Shown here: positions 33,049 to 40,662 of the stretch, one piece after another
Layout: each line of letters opens with the position of its first letter
How positions within the stretch are numbered: position 1 is the first letter of the stretch
Source: a virus
Strand: one strand, 5' to 3'
Virus record (IMG/VR): IMGVR_UViG_3300031259_000021
Coordinates: 1 to 51,481 of that record
DNA length: 51,481 bases
Notes under the pieces: generated by a model
What the model was told of the DNA's origin: nothing
Databases searched by the model: none
What the model saw: the letters and a program-made list of their open reading frames with translations, nothing else
Made by a program: the position numbers and the translations under genes

Positions 33049-33164
33049 GATAAGTCCCTCCTTGGGACGGTGTAAATGTGGATGGGGAAAGGGTAGCACT
33101 ACTGGGGCGACATTTATTGACGCTCAATCTACCCTCGGAAGCGCGGGGCGAAACCGCAGGAGTC

Positions 33165-33389
33165 TTAAGCAGCGTTTGAATCGAGGTAGGCCTGGATCTC
33201 CGTACGCGGGATGATCCGGCGCTTCCCTTCCTTGATTGACTTGAGCTTGCCGTCGCGGATCAGGGCATAGATGGCAGTGCGGGCGAGGCCGGTCACCAGC
33301 GCGGCATCCTCGGGGGAGTAGGACAGGGGCTCAAGCAGAAGACGGTCCGGCTCGGGCGGGGGAGGAGGAAGGGCGGCGCGGCGTTTCAT
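33165..33389 (-). CDS. Excisionase-like helix-turn-helix protein
   Basis: 74 residues from ATG at 33389, in an ATGA overlap with the upstream gene; the longer ORF to 33443 lies in that gene. The core YSPEDAALVTGLARTAIYAL, IRDGKLKSIKEGKRRIIPRT, EIQAYL is the HTH_17/MerR-like plan of phage excisionases. As the last gene of the leftward early operon, closest to int, it fits Xis. It would bend attP DNA for excision. Confidence 0.8.
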   Translation of the reverse strand: MKRRAALPPPPPEPDRLLLEPLSYSPEDAALVTGLARTAIYALIRDGKLKSIKEGKRRIIPRTEIQAYLDSNAA

Positions 33390-34399
33390 GCTACGTCCTC
33401 CCCCAGCACCGCTGGGTCGCCCTCTTCCAGCAACCGGACGCACATCGCCATGGTCTGAATGATCTCGACGTGCACGGCCGCCAGGGTGGCCCCGGGCTTG
33501 CGGTTGTGCAGGTCCAGCGCGGCCTTGACCACCTCGCCGGCCTCCTCCATCAGCGCGAGGGTGCGGTGCTCGGATGTCGGGAACTTCGCCCTGGCCCGGG
33601 CCAGTTCGGCTTGCACCTGGCGCAACCAGGGCGGAAGCATGGCGTCGGCGTCTGCCATGAGCCGCCGCAGATCGTCGGTCAGGTCCACCTTCACGTTCAC
33701 GAGGAAGCGGTCCCGCTGGTCAAGGTCGGCGGCGGTGAGCCCCCCGCAGGGAGCCTGGGGCAGCAGCGCGCGCAGGTCCTCGGCGGTGGGTTCAACGTAG
33801 GGGCCCGGGCCGGCCTTCTCAAACAGGGGTTCCGCGTCCACCACCGACTGCAGGGTCTGGGCGCGTTCGGCGTTCTCCTCCTCCACCAGCGCGGCCAGGG
33901 TCGGCATCGGCGCCGGCTCCGCGAACGGGTTGATCGGCAGGGCCGGGAACTCGGGCTCGCCCAGGTCGTGCTTCTTGGCGATCTCCCGGGCCTTGTGGCG
34001 CAGGTTGTTCACTCGCTGGTAGAGCGTGCGGAAGGTGGGGCGGTCGAAGGCGTTGGCGGCGCGCGCCGTCGCGTCCTTGATTTCGGCCAGGACGTCCTGC
34101 AGGGTCTGTTTGGGGTCGTTCACGGGGATCTCCACGGTGAGAGGTTTGGGTTGGGGGAAGGGGCAGTCCTTGGCGGCAGTGGCGCGCTGGCCCTGGAGGA
34201 GTTCCAGGTCGAAGGTGAGCAGCTCGTGTTCCTGGGCCCAGGCGGTGAGAGAGGGAATGTCGGTGTTGGCGGGGCGGCTGGCCTTGTGCTTGTCGATGAG
34301 GACCAGCTGGTGGGCGATGGCCCGGGCGAGTTCTGAGGGCGAGAGCGCCTTGACGACGTCGGTCTTCTCTCCTGGGCTGGGGTAGCGGACGGCGGTCAT
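33386..34399 (-). CDS. Phage protein with C-terminal MazG-like domain
   Basis: 337 residues. The last 80 residues read RARAKFPTSEHRTLALMEEA, GEVVKAALDL, EIIQTMAMCVRLLEEGD: an EExxE motif (285-289) and helical partner as in all-alpha NTP pyrophosphatases of the MazG group, which hydrolyse (d)NTPs or ppGpp. Residues 1-250 are helical with Pro-rich linkers and have no family I know. It is in an overlapping early operon, so the role would be nucleotide-pool or alarmone control during infection. Confidence 0.72.
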   Translation of the reverse strand: MTAVRYPSPGEKTDVVKALSPSELARAIAHQLVLIDKHKASRPANTDIPSLTAWAQEHELLTFDLELLQGQRATAAKDCPFPQPKPLTVEIPVNDPKQTLQDVLAEIKDATARAANAFDRPTFRTLYQRVNNLRHKAREIAKKHDLGEPEFPALPINPFAEPAPMPTLAALVEEENAERAQTLQSVVDAEPLFEKAGPGPYVEPTAEDLRALLPQAPCGGLTAADLDQRDRFLVNVKVDLTDDLRRLMADADAMLPPWLRQVQAELARARAKFPTSEHRTLALMEEAGEVVKAALDLHNRKPGATLAAVHVEIIQTMAMCVRLLEEGDPAVLGEDVA

Positions 34400-35166
34400 T
34401 TGGCCTCCAGGAAGTCAGGGAAGAGAGGGACGCCGCCGGCCACGATGTGGCCCCGGGCGTTGCGGATCCAGACGGGGGTGGTGAAGCGAGGGCGGAGGAC
34501 CTTGGCGCGCTCCCTGGGGACCTTATGCGCGGCCTTGGGCTTCACGGGCGGGACAGGTCGGTCAATCAGGAGATCCGGGTGCTCCTGGAGCATCCTGGCC
34601 ACGGCGAAGGCCTTCCTGGTGGGCAGGCAGTACGTCCCGCGGCCATCGGGCCCATGCACCACCACTGCCACGCCCTCGCCGTTGTAGGCGCCCAAGAAGT
34701 AGGGCTCCTGCTCGGCGTCCACCCTCCGCACCAGCTCGACCACTTCGCGCCGGACGGCCGGGTTTGTCATGGGGCCGGTGGTGGCCGCGAGCCACTCTTC
34801 GGCGACGTCTCCCGCGGGGGTGTTGCGCAGGGCCTGGGCAGCGTCCCAGAAACACTGGGCTCGGTGGCCCACCATGAAGCGCCAGTGCTGTTTCGGCGCA
34901 AAACCCGCAGTGTCGAGGGCCGCTTCCATGTTCTCCAGATAGACGGAGAGATCCTCCATCCACTCGGCGGCCAGGTCGAACTGCTCCTGAGCCAGGAGCT
35001 GCACTGCGCCAGAGAGCAGCATGTTCTCGTCGATGGCATTGGGAAGGAACCGCTCGCTGACCTGGTGGAAGGCCTCGCGCGCCTCCGAGCCGTAGCCCAC
35101 CTCGAAGGGGATCCGGTCCTTCTTGGGCCCGGTGTCCACAGAGTCAGGGAAGTGGTAGGTCACCAT
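34396..35166 (-). CDS. Hypothetical early protein
   Basis: 256 residues, overlapping both neighbours by a few bases. A helical part (LLSGAVQLLAQEQFDLAAEW, MEDLSVYLENMEAALDTAG) is followed by a beta-like stretch PYFLGAYNGEGVAVVVHGPD and a basic Pro/Lys linker, ending in WIRNARGHIVAGGVPLFP. Not recognised. Expressed with the recombination genes. Confidence 0.65.
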   Translation of the reverse strand: MVTYHFPDSVDTGPKKDRIPFEVGYGSEAREAFHQVSERFLPNAIDENMLLSGAVQLLAQEQFDLAAEWMEDLSVYLENMEAALDTAGFAPKQHWRFMVGHRAQCFWDAAQALRNTPAGDVAEEWLAATTGPMTNPAVRREVVELVRRVDAEQEPYFLGAYNGEGVAVVVHGPDGRGTYCLPTRKAFAVARMLQEHPDLLIDRPVPPVKPKAAHKVPRERAKVLRPRFTTPVWIRNARGHIVAGGVPLFPDFLEAK

Positions 35167-35534
35167 TCGTCACCCCCGAAAAGGGACTGCTGGACCCCGA
35201 CGAGGCACAGGGCTGGACCAGGGGCGGGCCCGGCCTGAACCGGCTCGAGGGCGGCGACCGCCAGCAGGGGCTCACCGTCCGGACCGAACGGGAGCGGTTT
35301 GGAGGCCTCTTCCTGGCTCAGGCCGGCCTGGAGCCCGGCGATGAAGTCACCCAGCACCTTGCGCCCGTCGATGCGGTCCAGGGCGTTCAGGAGCTGCTCG
35401 TACGTCCGCGCGCCTTGCTCCACCCGCCGGTCTCCCTTGATGGCCACATGGACCCAGCGCGCCTCCGCATCCGACCAGGTTTGCTGGCCGCACCAGCCGC
35501 CGCGATATTGGAAGGGCAGGGTCTTGGCGCTCAT
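35160..35534 (-). CDS. Hypothetical early protein
   Basis: 124 residues from ATG at 35534; the upstream part of the ORF overlaps the next gene and is unlikely to be used. FQYRGGWCGQQTWSDAEARW and RTYEQLLNALDRIDGRKVLG are the recognisable-looking parts, without a family name. Overlaps the following gene by 7 bases. Confidence 0.6.
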   Translation of the reverse strand: MSAKTLPFQYRGGWCGQQTWSDAEARWVHVAIKGDRRVEQGARTYEQLLNALDRIDGRKVLGDFIAGLQAGLSQEEASKPLPFGPDGEPLLAVAALEPVQAGPAPGPALCLVGVQQSLFGGDEW

Positions 35535-35722
35535 GCTGGCCGCCCGACCTTCGCCCAGGCGTTGGCCTCTTCGGCCGCAAGAGCCTGACACTCCAGGTTC
35601 GCAGACCAGGCCGCCTCGACGGTCTCCTGGTTGGCCCACCGGGGGAGGGTGGAGCGCACCCGGCGCAGGGCGGCGCGCAGCTGCACTGTGAGGAGCACGG
35701 CATGGTCGAGAGGATCACGCAT
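35531..35722 (-). CDS. Hypothetical small early protein
   Basis: 63 residues, helical and basic at the start (LLTVQLRAALRRVRSTLPRW), overlapping neighbours at both ends by 4-8 bases. No motif recognised; overlap coupling and GC-ending codons support translation. Confidence 0.55.
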   Translation of the reverse strand: MRDPLDHAVLLTVQLRAALRRVRSTLPRWANQETVEAAWSANLECQALAAEEANAWAKVGRPA

Positions 35723-36059
35723 GGATCACCTGTTCGCCGGAGAGGTCGGCCAGATACCAGACCTGCATCCCGATGGCCATGGCGGTCTCCGCCTCCTCCC
35801 GGGAGCCCTTGGACTGCTCCCACCCCGGCAGCAGCACCAGGCAGTCCTGACTCGGGTCCATGGAATGGAGGATGGCCCGGCAACGGTCCATGGCCGTCTC
35901 CCAGTCCACCCGGTGGGAGCCGGAGACGTGCGGGACGATGCAGTGGTAGCCGCGCTTGGTCAAGGTGCAGGCGGCCACCAGGGCGGCCATGACGTTCTGC
36001 AGTTCGCGGGTGCGGGTGTCGGCGCTGTACGAGCCGGCCACGTAAACCTGACGGATCAT
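35715..36059 (-). CDS. DUF4406-like protein (nucleoside deoxyribosyltransferase-like fold)
   Basis: 114 residues from ATG at 36059. VYVAGSYSADTRTRELQNVM, then DWETAMDRCRAIL, then CLVLLPGWEQSKGSREEAET matches the DUF4406/DUF1937 pattern related to nucleoside 2-deoxyribosyltransferases, with the E of SREEAE as a possible catalytic Glu. A role in nucleotide salvage or base modification of phage or host pools is inferred. Overlaps the next gene by 4 bases. Confidence 0.7.
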   Translation of the reverse strand: MIRQVYVAGSYSADTRTRELQNVMAALVAACTLTKRGYHCIVPHVSGSHRVDWETAMDRCRAILHSMDPSQDCLVLLPGWEQSKGSREEAETAMAIGMQVWYLADLSGEQVIHA

Positions 36060-36250
36060 GCCTTCTCCTTGCAGTAGCGGTGGAATTCCTGGAAGCCCCG
36101 GGTGAAGTAGGGCAGGGCGTCGATGGGGCAGGGGGTGGGGAGCGGATCCCGGCGGCCGCAGCGCGTGCAGAGGATGTCCACGCCCGGGCCGGGCCGGTCC
36201 GGGGCTGTGGCGATGACCCACTTGACGTCTTTTCGAATGACCTGGCTCAA
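36056..36250 (-). CDS. Small zinc-ribbon-like protein
   Basis: 64 residues from TTG at 36250 in a TTGA overlap with the upstream gene, with GAGGTG ahead. Contains CTRCG and CP further on, a half zinc ribbon, and ends PYFTRGFQEFHRYCKEK. A Cys/His cluster for metal binding is possible. Start choice is tentative since no ATG exists in the frame without overlapping far into the next gene. Confidence 0.5.
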   Translation of the reverse strand: MSQVIRKDVKWVIATAPDRPGPGVDILCTRCGRRDPLPTPCPIDALPYFTRGFQEFHRYCKEKA

Positions 36251-36498
36251 GCGCTCACCTCGAAAGGGACGGGAGACTCGAAGCCTTGCGCTTCCACGAA
36301 CCGCTTGGCATCGGGCAGATTGAGGAACGGGCCGGCCGGCGCCGGTCCCACCCGGGGCGTCCCGGGCGGTGTGTAGCGGTACTCGGCGTGGTAGGCCCAC
36401 CACCACCCGTCCGGGAACAAGCCGACCTTGTGGCCGTCGCGATGCCGGGAGGTGTGCACCTGGCCCAGGGTGTCGAGCTTGTCGGTCCAGGGGCTCAT
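36247..36498 (-). CDS. Hypothetical early protein
   Basis: 83 residues from ATG at 36498, overlapping neighbours by 4 bases at each end. A Trp/Tyr-rich beta stretch (VGLFPDGWWWAYHAEYRYTP) precedes FLNLPDAKRFVEAQGF. No family recognised. Confidence 0.6.
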   Translation of the reverse strand: MSPWTDKLDTLGQVHTSRHRDGHKVGLFPDGWWWAYHAEYRYTPPGTPRVGPAPAGPFLNLPDAKRFVEAQGFESPVPFEVSA

Positions 36499-36827
36499 GC
36501 GATGCGCCTCATGGTCCCGGAGTCCAGCAGCCAGAGCATGGTGTTGTAGACGGCCTCGAGGAACATGCGCTCCCGCTCGGCCCGGGGAAGGAGGGGCCCG
36601 CCCTCGGGCCGCCCGTCCACCTGGTGGTGGCAGAGCGGGCATAGGTAAGCGGGGATGTCGTGGGCCTTGTGCCCGGTGCCGTGGCCGTGCGCAATCCGGT
36701 TGGAGTGGCAGGCCACGATGGTTCCCGGTTCCTGGCGCTGCAGGCAGCACATGCAGTAGGGCGCGAACTGGGCGGCGTCCAGGATCCGGGGGTTCCGGTA
36801 GGTCATCGGCTTCGGGCAGGGGCGCAT
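36495..36827 (-). CDS. YbcO/DUF1364-like HNH-type nuclease
   Basis: 110 residues. Metal-site cysteines and histidines (C25, C28; C40-H41; C63, C66-H67-H68) surround CHSNRIAHGHGTGHKAHDIP and LCPLCHHQVDG, the plan of YbcO-type (PF07102) His-Me finger nucleases found in lambdoid recombination regions. It probably processes recombination intermediates. The stop overlaps the next gene and the start abuts the coiled-coil gene. Confidence 0.72.
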   Translation of the reverse strand: MRPCPKPMTYRNPRILDAAQFAPYCMCCLQRQEPGTIVACHSNRIAHGHGTGHKAHDIPAYLCPLCHHQVDGRPEGGPLLPRAERERMFLEAVYNTMLWLLDSGTMRRIA

Positions 36828-37954
36828 TAGTAGCTGATCGCCACGTGGGCAATGGTTTTCATCGTGAGGGCGATGACAACTGCGCGGGCCTGGGCGTGGT
36901 CCAAGCCGGCATTGGTCATGAGGTCCTCCATTGCCTCGGTGTGGATCTTGAGGCGGTGCTGCTTGTTCCGCTCCCGCTCGGCGATGGCGTCGGCCGCCGC
37001 CTGGTCCGCCTCGCGCTGGCGGCGCTCTGCCGCCTGGGTGGCCTCGACACGGGCCTGCTCCTCCCGCTCATCGGCTTCCTTCTTGGCCTGGGCCTCCCGG
37101 GCGTCGGCGGCGCGCTTGGCATCGATGGCAGCGGCCGCGGCGTCCTCGCGTTCCCGGGTGGCTCGCTGCTCGGCCTGGCGCGCGCGCTCCTCGGCCTCCT
37201 CCTTGTCCTTTACGGCCTTCTCGGCGGCCAGCTTGGCCTCCAGCTCGCGGCGCAGGGAAGCCTCCTTCTCGGCCTCGGCCCGCTCCTGGGCCTCCCGGGT
37301 GGCCTTCTCGGCAGCCTCCCGGGCGATCCGGGCTTCGTTGTCCAGCTGGGCCTGCCTGGCGGCGCGGGTGGCCTCTTCGATGTCGCGGGTCCGGGCCCTG
37401 TCGAGAAGCAGGGCGAACTCGTGGGCCAGCTCGATCTCCTTGGCCAGGGCCACGGCTGCTTCCTCAGCCTGGCGTTCGGCCTCGAGGCGCGCCTGCTCCG
37501 CCTCGTAGTCGTCCACCGGCTTGCGGGTCTCGTCGGCCAGGTCGTCGAGGAAATCGCGCATGACCTTCCGGTTGGCGTCCACCAGGCCGATCTCCTTCTT
37601 CTTGTCGGCGACCAGGTCCTTGCCGAGGGCGTCCAGGTAGGTCTTCGCCTTGGTGACCCGGAACGCACGGGAGACGATCTCCTTGCGGCCCTTGAAGGTG
37701 GTCACGTCCGAGACGCAGGAGCGCACGTCGGCGGCGATCTTCGCCAAGATGGGGTCCAGCTGCGCCTGGTCGGTGAACACGCTCTGGACGGTCGCCGGGT
37801 CGAGCTTGACGAGCTCCATGGGTTCGACGGTGCCTTCCAGGGGGGCGAGCTCGAGGGCGCTGCTGCCGTCGATGGAGGGGGCCTGCGCGGGCTTGGCCTT
37901 GCGGGCGAGGGGTTTGACGGGGGCGGGGGCACCGCCGATTTCGAGGTCTTCCAT
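36827..37954 (-). CDS. Long coiled-coil protein in the recombination operon
   Basis: 375 residues. After a Pro/Ala-rich N-terminus comes a globular part (SDVTTFKGRKEIVSRAFRVT, KTYLDALGKDLVADKKKEIG) and then about 200 residues of Glu/Ala/Arg-rich coiled coil (150-330). Such proteins recur beside RecE/RecT-type genes in phages; a scaffold or nuclease-inhibitor role is plausible but unproven. AGGTGA precedes the ATG. Confidence 0.6.
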   Translation of the reverse strand: MEDLEIGGAPAPVKPLARKAKPAQAPSIDGSSALELAPLEGTVEPMELVKLDPATVQSVFTDQAQLDPILAKIAADVRSCVSDVTTFKGRKEIVSRAFRVTKAKTYLDALGKDLVADKKKEIGLVDANRKVMRDFLDDLADETRKPVDDYEAEQARLEAERQAEEAAVALAKEIELAHEFALLLDRARTRDIEEATRAARQAQLDNEARIAREAAEKATREAQERAEAEKEASLRRELEAKLAAEKAVKDKEEAEERARQAEQRATREREDAAAAAIDAKRAADAREAQAKKEADEREEQARVEATQAAERRQREADQAAADAIAERERNKQHRLKIHTEAMEDLMTNAGLDHAQARAVVIALTMKTIAHVAISY

Positions 37955-37961
37955 GGGTCAC

Positions 37962-38531
37962 CTATGCGTCGTGGGGCGGTTCGGGGAATTCGTCGGGGTC
38001 GAAGTCGGGGGCGTCGGGTGGTGGCGGTTGCGGTGGCGCAGCTGCGGCCGGCGGCGGGGTGGGCTGGGCCTGTGGTGCGGCCGCGCCCGGGGCTGGCCGG
38101 CTCTCGACCTTGTGCATCACCATGTCGAAGGCCTTCTTCTTGGGGTGCTTGATCTGGACCGTCATGTCGGCGGCGATCTCCGGCGAGCCCCAGATCCGAA
38201 GGCACGGCTGGCCGAACATCTTCCCGGGCGTCTCCACCTTGCCTTCGAAGAGGGTGATCCGCTTGCCGATCCAGTCGGCCAGCATGTTGCCGAACATCGC
38301 CTTGATGCACATGGCGTTCGTCTTGCAGCAGACGAGCTGCATGTCCTTGCCGACGAAGGTGAAGATGGCCTTCAGTTCCGTGCCCTTCTCGCCTTCGAGC
38401 TTCTCGTGCTCGATCTTGGCGATGGTGACGGTGACCTGGTGCCCGTCCAGGGTGCCGGCCTTGAGGAAGCGCCCGGGGTAGAGCTGGTCGAAGTTCTTGG
38501 GCTGGGGGAGGGGTGCTGCAGGTGCGGCCAT
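37962..38531 (-). CDS. Probable OB-fold ssDNA-binding/annealing partner protein
   Basis: 189 residues. FDQLYPGRFLKAGTLDGHQV, KAIFTFVGKDMQLVCCKTNA, MFGNMLADWIGKRITLFEGK and RIWGSP form a pattern I know from phage proteins encoded next to PD-(D/E)XK exonucleases. The tail is Pro/Ala-rich and ends in acidic residues, like SSB tails that recruit partners. No RecT/Beta/Erf motif is present elsewhere in the operon, so this may be the ssDNA partner of the exonuclease at 38544. Confidence 0.6.
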   Translation of the reverse strand: MAAPAAPLPQPKNFDQLYPGRFLKAGTLDGHQVTVTIAKIEHEKLEGEKGTELKAIFTFVGKDMQLVCCKTNAMCIKAMFGNMLADWIGKRITLFEGKVETPGKMFGQPCLRIWGSPEIAADMTVQIKHPKKKAFDMVMHKVESRPAPGAAAPQAQPTPPPAAAAPPQPPPPDAPDFDPDEFPEPPHDA

Positions 38532-38543
38532 GGATGCTCCTTG

Positions 38544-39416
38544 TTATGCAATGAGGCCGAGATCGGAGAGGTCGTTGTCTTCGCTGTTGCTGCCGCCGGC
38601 CCAGCCGGGGAGGTCCAGGTCCATCTCTTCCGTGGCCCGGGCCGGCCACACGTCCGTGGCCTCGCACTCCTGCAGGGTCGCCAGGACGCGCTGGTAGTCG
38701 TCGTGGCCGCGGGTGAGGAAGTCCTCGGTCGCCACGTACACGGCCGGCTCGTAGGGCGCCTTGGACTCGACGGCGAGGGCCACGAACCCGGGGAATTCGT
38801 CGGTGAGGGTGTGGAAGCCGTCGCAGTAGAGGCCGAACTGCAGGTGGTAGCCGAGCCCAAAGGCGTCGCTGGTGAATTTGCGCCGGCTGCTGTTTCGGGT
38901 GGTCTTGAGGTCGCACAGCCAGAACTGGCCGTCCAGGTAGGTGAGCCAGTCAATCCGGCCGTGCATCTTGCGCCCAGTGATGGGGTCCACCCACTGCATG
39001 GTGACTTCGGCTAGGCCGTGCTCCAGGAAGCGGGCCGCGGGGGCGTGGCCGCAGATGGCGGAACGCATGCCCTTCACGTCCTCGAACTCGGAGCGGCTCA
39101 GAATGACCTTGCCGGCGTTGGCTTCCTCGAAGGCGTCCCAGGCTTTGCCGCGCTTGGCCCCGGTCTCCCACAGCACGTAGTCGGTCTTCATCCGGTGCGG
39201 CTCCAGGACGGCGGTGTGGGTCGCTGTGCCCATCATCATGGCCGGCGTGCTGGAGTGGTCCGGGTGGTCCAGTGCCCACTTGTAGTTCAGGGGCGACTGC
39301 ATGGCCTTCTTCAGCTTCGAGGCGCTGTCGCCCTCCAACTGCAGGTACTGGTCGAAGGGCATCCCACAGGTGAAACCGGGCACCTTGTTGGCGGCGATGG
39401 TGGCGAGGTCGATCAT
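38544..39416 (-). CDS. RecE-like PD-(D/E)XK exonuclease
   Basis: 290 residues. H67 in GTATHTAVLEP, then GRIDWLTYLDGQFWLCDLKT with D156 and D169-x-K171, and Q193 in GYHLQFGLYC give the catalytic core of the RecE/PDDEXK (DUF3799) group. It would resect dsDNA ends to make ssDNA for annealing. The stop lies just upstream of the OB-like gene, and the start overlaps the small zinc protein by 4 bases. Confidence 0.85.
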   Translation of the reverse strand: MIDLATIAANKVPGFTCGMPFDQYLQLEGDSASKLKKAMQSPLNYKWALDHPDHSSTPAMMMGTATHTAVLEPHRMKTDYVLWETGAKRGKAWDAFEEANAGKVILSRSEFEDVKGMRSAICGHAPAARFLEHGLAEVTMQWVDPITGRKMHGRIDWLTYLDGQFWLCDLKTTRNSSRRKFTSDAFGLGYHLQFGLYCDGFHTLTDEFPGFVALAVESKAPYEPAVYVATEDFLTRGHDDYQRVLATLQECEATDVWPARATEEMDLDLPGWAGGSNSEDNDLSDLGLIA

Positions 39417-39622
39417 GAGGCGTGCTCCGTGGAGAAGAGGGGCTGGAGGCCCAGGGCTTCGGGGGTGGGCTCGGTGTCCCGGGCGGCGTCGGCCATGCAG
39501 TCGACGCAGACGCCCTCGTCGAACTCCATCTCGAGGGTGAGGGGCTCACCGCAGGCGCAGAACCTTGTCACGCGCGGGGCCGGAGGCAGGAAGGCGGGGA
39601 AGGGAAGGGCGGCGGAAATCAT
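39413..39622 (-). CDS. Small Cys-rich protein
   Basis: 69 residues from ATG at 39622. CAC near residue 22 and CVDC near 39 could bind one zinc ion. The start overlaps the stop of the 25-residue gene (ATGA), and its own end overlaps the exonuclease start. Role unknown; perhaps a regulator of the following exonuclease. Confidence 0.55.
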   Translation of the reverse strand: MISAALPFPAFLPPAPRVTRFCACGEPLTLEMEFDEGVCVDCMADAARDTEPTPEALGLQPLFSTEHAS

Positions 39623-39696
39623 GCGGCCACCTTCAGGGGAGCGATGGGCTCGGGATCGCGGGGCTTGCGCGGCGCAGGGTTGAAGGGGATGATCAT
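39619..39696 (-). CDS. 25-residue micro-gene
   Basis: ATG at 39696 is preceded by AAGGAGG with 5 bases spacing, and the stop overlaps the next ATG. The product MIIPFNPAPRKPRDPEPIAP plus five residues is basic and Pro-rich. The strong ribosome site suggests it is translated, if only as a leader that couples the downstream genes. Confidence 0.5.
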   Translation of the reverse strand: MIIPFNPAPRKPRDPEPIAPLKVAA

Positions 39697-39723
39697 GGAA
39701 ACCTCCTTGCACGAGGTGCGATT

Positions 39724-39754
39724 GAGGCCCGGGCGGTTGGAACGTCCGGGCCTC
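39724..39754 (-). promoter_or_regulatory. Stable hairpin within the leftward early operon
   Basis: GAGGCCCGG (39724-39732) and CCGGGCCTC (39746-39754) are exact complements with a 13-base loop. There is no T-run on either side, so it is not a clear intrinsic terminator. It lies between the pentapeptide gene and the rest of the operon and may be an attenuator, RNase processing site or antitermination target. Confidence 0.5.
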
Positions 39755-39764
39755 TGTTGTTGGG

Positions 39765-40439
39765 CTAGGCGATGGCAGCCGCGGTGACGGCCTCCAGGAA
39801 GCCATCCGGGATGCAGACGTAGTAGGTGAGGCTGGGGAAGTCGACGCGGTTCCAGCCGCCCGAGCTGTCCTTGACCGTGCCGGCCTCCTCGGGGATCCAG
39901 GGCGAGACCTTGCTGCCCGCGGCCGTCATCTTGACCTGGTCGCCGCCCTTGAAGGCCGGCTGCTCCTCTACGGCCGGAGGGGCCGGCGGCTGGGCCGCCC
40001 GGACCTGCTTGGCCATCTCGATCACGCCCAGGTAGCCGCCCAGGTGCACCGGGTTGCCCGTGTGGGTGCGGCGCACGGCCGCCTCGAACTCCTCCAACGT
40101 CCCGTTGAAGCACCCGCAGACGATGCGGTCCTCCTGGAGGTAGATCTGGGTGTAGCCGCACCGGGAGCCGATGGGCCCGACGCTCAGGAAGGGCTTGTAG
40201 TTCTTCGCGCCGTCGAGGTTCGCGCCGTAGAGGTTCGCGCCGTAGAGGTTCGCGCCGTCGAGGTTCGCGCCGTAGAGGTTCGCGCAACGGAGGTTCGCGC
40301 CGTACCCGAACTTGACATCCCGCAGGTCACAGGATGAGAAATCAATCCGGGCGCCCTCCTCATGGTCAGAGTCCAGCCAGAGCTTGCCCTGGGCCAGGAC
40401 TTGGTCCGCTTCTTCCTGGGTGTAGCGCTTCATTGCCAT
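39765..40439 (-). CDS. Pentapeptide-repeat protein, first gene of the leftward early operon
   Basis: 224 residues from ATG at 40439 (a second ATG lies 6 bases on). After an N-terminal DFSSCDLRDVKFGYGANLRC the A(N/D)LxG repeat runs about 8 times to residue 79, then a separate domain follows with a Cys-rich stretch (IVCGCFNGTLEEFEAAVRRT) and a beta-like end (YYVCIPDGFLEA). The repeat is too short for a gyrase-mimic rod as long as MfpA/Qnr. Being first under the early promoter, an anti-host role is possible. Confidence 0.75.
   Translation of the reverse strand: MAMKRYTQEEADQVLAQGKLWLDSDHEEGARIDFSSCDLRDVKFGYGANLRCANLYGANLDGANLYGANLYGANLDGAKNYKPFLSVGPIGSRCGYTQIYLQEDRIVCGCFNGTLEEFEAAVRRTHTGNPVHLGGYLGVIEMAKQVRAAQPPAPPAVEEQPAFKGGDQVKMTAAGSKVSPWIPEEAGTVKDSSGGWNRVDFPSLTYYVCIPDGFLEAVTAAAIA
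40204..40308. repeat. 15-bp tandem repeats encoding pentapeptides
   Basis: Seven near-identical units of GTTCGCGCCGTAGAG (variants CCGTCGAG and CAACGGAG), in phase with codons of the - strand pentapeptide gene. The near-identity of the DNA suggests recent expansion by slippage. Confidence 0.85.
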
Positions 40440-40557
40440 TGATGTCCCTTTCGTTGAGGGGTTTGGGCATGCCGAAGGCACGGCTCCTGTGAGCTGGGCT
40501 TGGGCGGTTGGGGTGGACTCGGGTTCCGTTCAGGTTGGTTAGGGATCCAACATCCAA

Positions 40558-40586
40558 AGTATGGACATCATGTCCATATTTGTCCA
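40558..40586 (-). promoter_or_regulatory. Leftward early promoter with embedded repressor operator
   Basis: On the - strand: -35 TGGACA (40581-40586), 17-bp spacer, -10 CATACT (40558-40563). The 19-bp perfect palindrome TATGGACATCATGTCCATA (40560-40578, + strand reading) lies between the boxes and covers most of the -10. A second half site TGTCCAT is at 40581-40587. Transcription would begin near 40551 and reach the pentapeptide gene about 110 bases later. Confidence 0.7.
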
Positions 40587-40621
40587 TGGTCTTTTTTTCA
40601 GAAATTTCGTCCGAACGCCAA

Positions 40622-40644
40622 AAAGCCCCGCAAGGCAGGGCTTT
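40622..40644 (-). terminator. Terminator of the repressor gene
   Basis: AAAGCCC (40622-40628) pairs with GGGCTTT (40638-40644). In the leftward direction the hairpin is followed by TTTTT, 18 bases beyond the repressor stop codon. It would keep repressor transcripts from entering the early operon. Confidence 0.75.
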
Positions 40645-40662
40645 CCACTATCTTAATTGCGG

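Noticed and set aside
40204-40308. Tandem repeats that might be a CRISPR array
   Set aside because: Units are 15 bp without spacers and stay in phase with the pentapeptide codons.
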